Notes under the pieces: generated by a model | Database searches by the model: none | What the model was told of the DNA's origin: nothing | The model's input: only the letters and a program-made list of their open reading frames with translations | Part shown: positions 4,295 through 5,675 of the stretch, piece after piece | How the letters are laid out: each line of letters begins with the position of its first letter | Position numbering within the stretch: position 1 is the stretch's first letter | DNA from: Actinomycetes bacterium | GTDB lineage: Bacteria > Actinomycetota > Thermoleophilia > BMS3ABIN01 | Direction of reading: 5' to 3' | Length of the DNA: 5,675 nt | NCBI GenBank assembly: GCA_021790075.1 | Contig: JAJYIN010000143.1 | Coordinates: forward strand, 1 to 5,675 | Program-made: the position numbers and the translations under genes

Positions 4295-5675
4295 GCCCTA
4301 CCTGCTGGCAGCCACCGACAGCCAGCCGGCCAAACGTTTTTACGACGTCGTCGTCATCGGCAGCGGCATCGCCGGCCTGACGGCGGCGGTGGGGGCTGCC
4401 CGCAAATGGAAGGTGGCCCTGATCAGCAAGAGCGTCCTGAGGGACACCACCACCTTCCTGGCCCAGGGCGGCATCGCCGCGGCCTTGAGCGATCAGGATT
4501 CCCCCGACCTGCATTTCCAGGACACCATCCGCGCCGGCGCCGGCCTTTGCAAGGAGGAGGCTGTGCGCATCCTGGTGGACGAGGGGCCGGCCCGGGTGCG
4601 GGAGCTGATGGAGATCTGCCCCAAGTTCGACCGCGCCGGGGGCGACCTGGTGCTGGCCAGCGAGGGCGCCCACTCGGTGCCCCGGGTGGCCCACGCGGGC
4701 GGCGACGCCACCGGCAGCGAGGTGGCGAGCGCCCTGGCGCAGGCGATGCGTTCCGGCAGCCGCGTGCAGGTGCTGGAGAACGAGTTCGTGGTGGATATCC
4801 TCACCAACGGCGGCCACTGCATCGGCGCCGTCTCCCTGAACCTGAGGACCGGCGCCTTCACTCTCAATTTCGCCACCGTCACCGTGCTGGCCACCGGCGG
4901 CAGCGGCCAGGTTTATTCCCTGACGACCAACCCCAAGGTCGCCACCGGCGACGGCATGGCCATGGCCTTCCGGGCCGGCGCCGCCATCGGCGACATGGAG
5001 TTCGTGCAGTTCCACCCCACCGGCCTCTACTCGGACGAGTCTCCCATCTTCCTGATCACGGAGGCGCTGCGCGGCGAGGGCGCCTACCTGCTCAACCACG
5101 CCGGCGAGCGGTTCATGCTGGGGGTCCATCCCCAGGCGGAGCTGGGTCCCCGGGACGTGGTGGTGAAGGAGATGGTGCGGCAGATGAAGGCTGCCGGCCA
5201 GGAATTCCTCTTCCTCGACGCGGCCCATCTGCCCTGCGAGATGCTGAGGGAGCGCTTCCCCACTGTCTTCGAGACCCTGCGCGACCGCGGCTATGATCTC
5301 TGCCGCGACCGGGTGCCGGTGGCGCCCGTGAGCCATTACATGATCGGCGGCGCCGTCACCGACGTCTGGGGGCGCACGACCCTGCCCGGGCTTTACGCCA
5401 GCGGGGAGGTAGCCTCCACAGGAGTTCACGGCGCCAACCGCCTGGCAAGCAACTCGCTTCTGGAAGGACTGGTTTTCAGCGACCGTATCGTCCGCGACCT
5501 GGACCGCTACATCACTTCCCGCGGCGAGGCGGTGCGGCGGCTGAGCATCGATCTGCCGGGTCCCAGCCGCAAAGGCAATCAGGCGGCCCAGGTTACCGGC
5601 ACCCGCCGGCAGTTGCAGCGGACCATGACCGAGCAGGTTGGGACCGTGCGCAGCCGGGAGGGCCTCAAAAAGGCG
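4287..5675 (+). CDS. nadB: L-aspartate oxidase, C-terminus beyond the window
   Basis: An FAD-dependent flavoprotein that oxidises L-aspartate to iminoaspartate for NadA; anaerobes can use fumarate instead of O2 as acceptor. The frame is open for 463 codons to the last base; the family is usually ~510-550 residues, so part of the C-terminal helical domain is missing. Visible are the FAD dinucleotide fold VVVIGSGIAGLTAA (21-34), FLAQGGIAAA (57-66), EGAHSVPRVAHAGGDATG (126-143), ATGDG (219-223), EFVQFHPTGLY (238-248, with His243), TEALRGEGAYL (258-268), LGPRDVV (306-312, with Arg309), PVSHYMIGGAVTD (367-379, with His370) and GLYASGEVASTGVHGANRLA (388-407, with Arg405). These residues correspond to active-site positions of E. 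coli NadB and separate it from succinate dehydrogenase only by context and the ANRLASNSLLEGLVF end. GGAGG lies four bases before the ATG. nadC would be expected downstream, unseen here. Confidence 0.95.
   Translation, partial: MSRPYLLAATDSQPAKRFYDVVVIGSGIAGLTAAVGAARKWKVALISKSVLRDTTTFLAQGGIAAALSDQDSPDLHFQDTIRAGAGLCKEEAVRILVDEGPARVRELMEICPKFDRAGGDLVLASEGAHSVPRVAHAGGDATGSEVASALAQAMRSGSRVQVLENEFVVDILTNGGHCIGAVSLNLRTGAFTLNFATVTVLATGGSGQVYSLTTNPKVATGDGMAMAFRAGAAIGDMEFVQFHPTGLYSDESPIFLITEALRGEGAYLLNHAGERFMLGVHPQAELGPRDVVVKEMVRQMKAAGQEFLFLDAAHLPCEMLRERFPTVFETLRDRGYDLCRDRVPVAPVSHYMIGGAVTDVWGRTTLPGLYASGEVASTGVHGANRLASNSLLEGLVFSDRIVRDLDRYITSRGEAVRRLSIDLPGPSRKGNQAAQVTGTRRQLQRTMTEQVGTVRSREGLKKA

Noticed and set aside
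4266..5429. 387-residue minus-strand frame opposite nadB
   Set aside because: His/Gly/Ala-rich mirror of the nadB third-base GC bias; no motifs, and nadB is unambiguous.

Overview
The window is a compact, GC-rich bacterial segment in two parts. The left ~970 bases are a minus-strand accessory block: two tandem VapBC-type toxin-antitoxin modules, less GC-rich to the eye than what follows. The rest, from 1103 to the right edge, is a plus-strand run of housekeeping genes. In order these are folP (dihydropteroate synthase), folB (dihydroneopterin aldolase), folK (HPPK), nadA (quinolinate synthase) and nadB (L-aspartate oxidase, cut by the window end). No rRNA, tRNA, CRISPR array, insertion sequence or convincing terminator is visible.

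The toxin-antitoxin block, read from its promoter leftwards, is vapB2 (973 to 626), vapC2 (629 to 210), vapB1 (somewhere at or below 315, to 79) and vapC1 (78 to beyond the left edge). Every junction overlaps or abuts: a 4-base GTGA overlap, a vapC2/vapB1 overlap of up to 106 bases, and a TAA directly followed by ATG. A perfect 9+1+9 palindrome at 990-1008 sits just upstream of vapB2 and is the obvious candidate operator. vapB1 looks damaged or unusually arranged: its family-like sequence becomes clear only where vapC2 stops, and it has no ordinary ATG or GTG start.

The metabolic block makes two cofactors. FolB, FolK and FolP are consecutive late steps of folate synthesis (dihydroneopterin to hydroxymethyl-dihydropterin, its pyrophosphorylation, then coupling to p-aminobenzoate). 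NadB and NadA turn aspartate plus dihydroxyacetone phosphate into quinolinate for NAD. folP and folB overlap by 4 bases, folB and folK are 6 bases apart in the same frame, and nadA follows 68 bases later. The ~100 bases between nadA and nadB hold the most unusual structure here: three near-copies of a ribosome-binding-site-plus-start segment, and two mini-ORFs. These link nadA to nadB through three successive 4-base stop/start overlaps.

Organism: high GC, strong GGAGG-type ribosome sites, frequent GTG/TTG starts, a FolP with a long N-terminal extension that I remember from Clostridia such as Moorella and Desulfotomaculum relatives, and a three-cysteine [4Fe-4S] NadA. Together these suggest an anaerobic Gram-positive of that kind. 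A deep-branching actinobacterial or Chloroflexi lineage cannot be excluded, and no genus can be named from the sequence.
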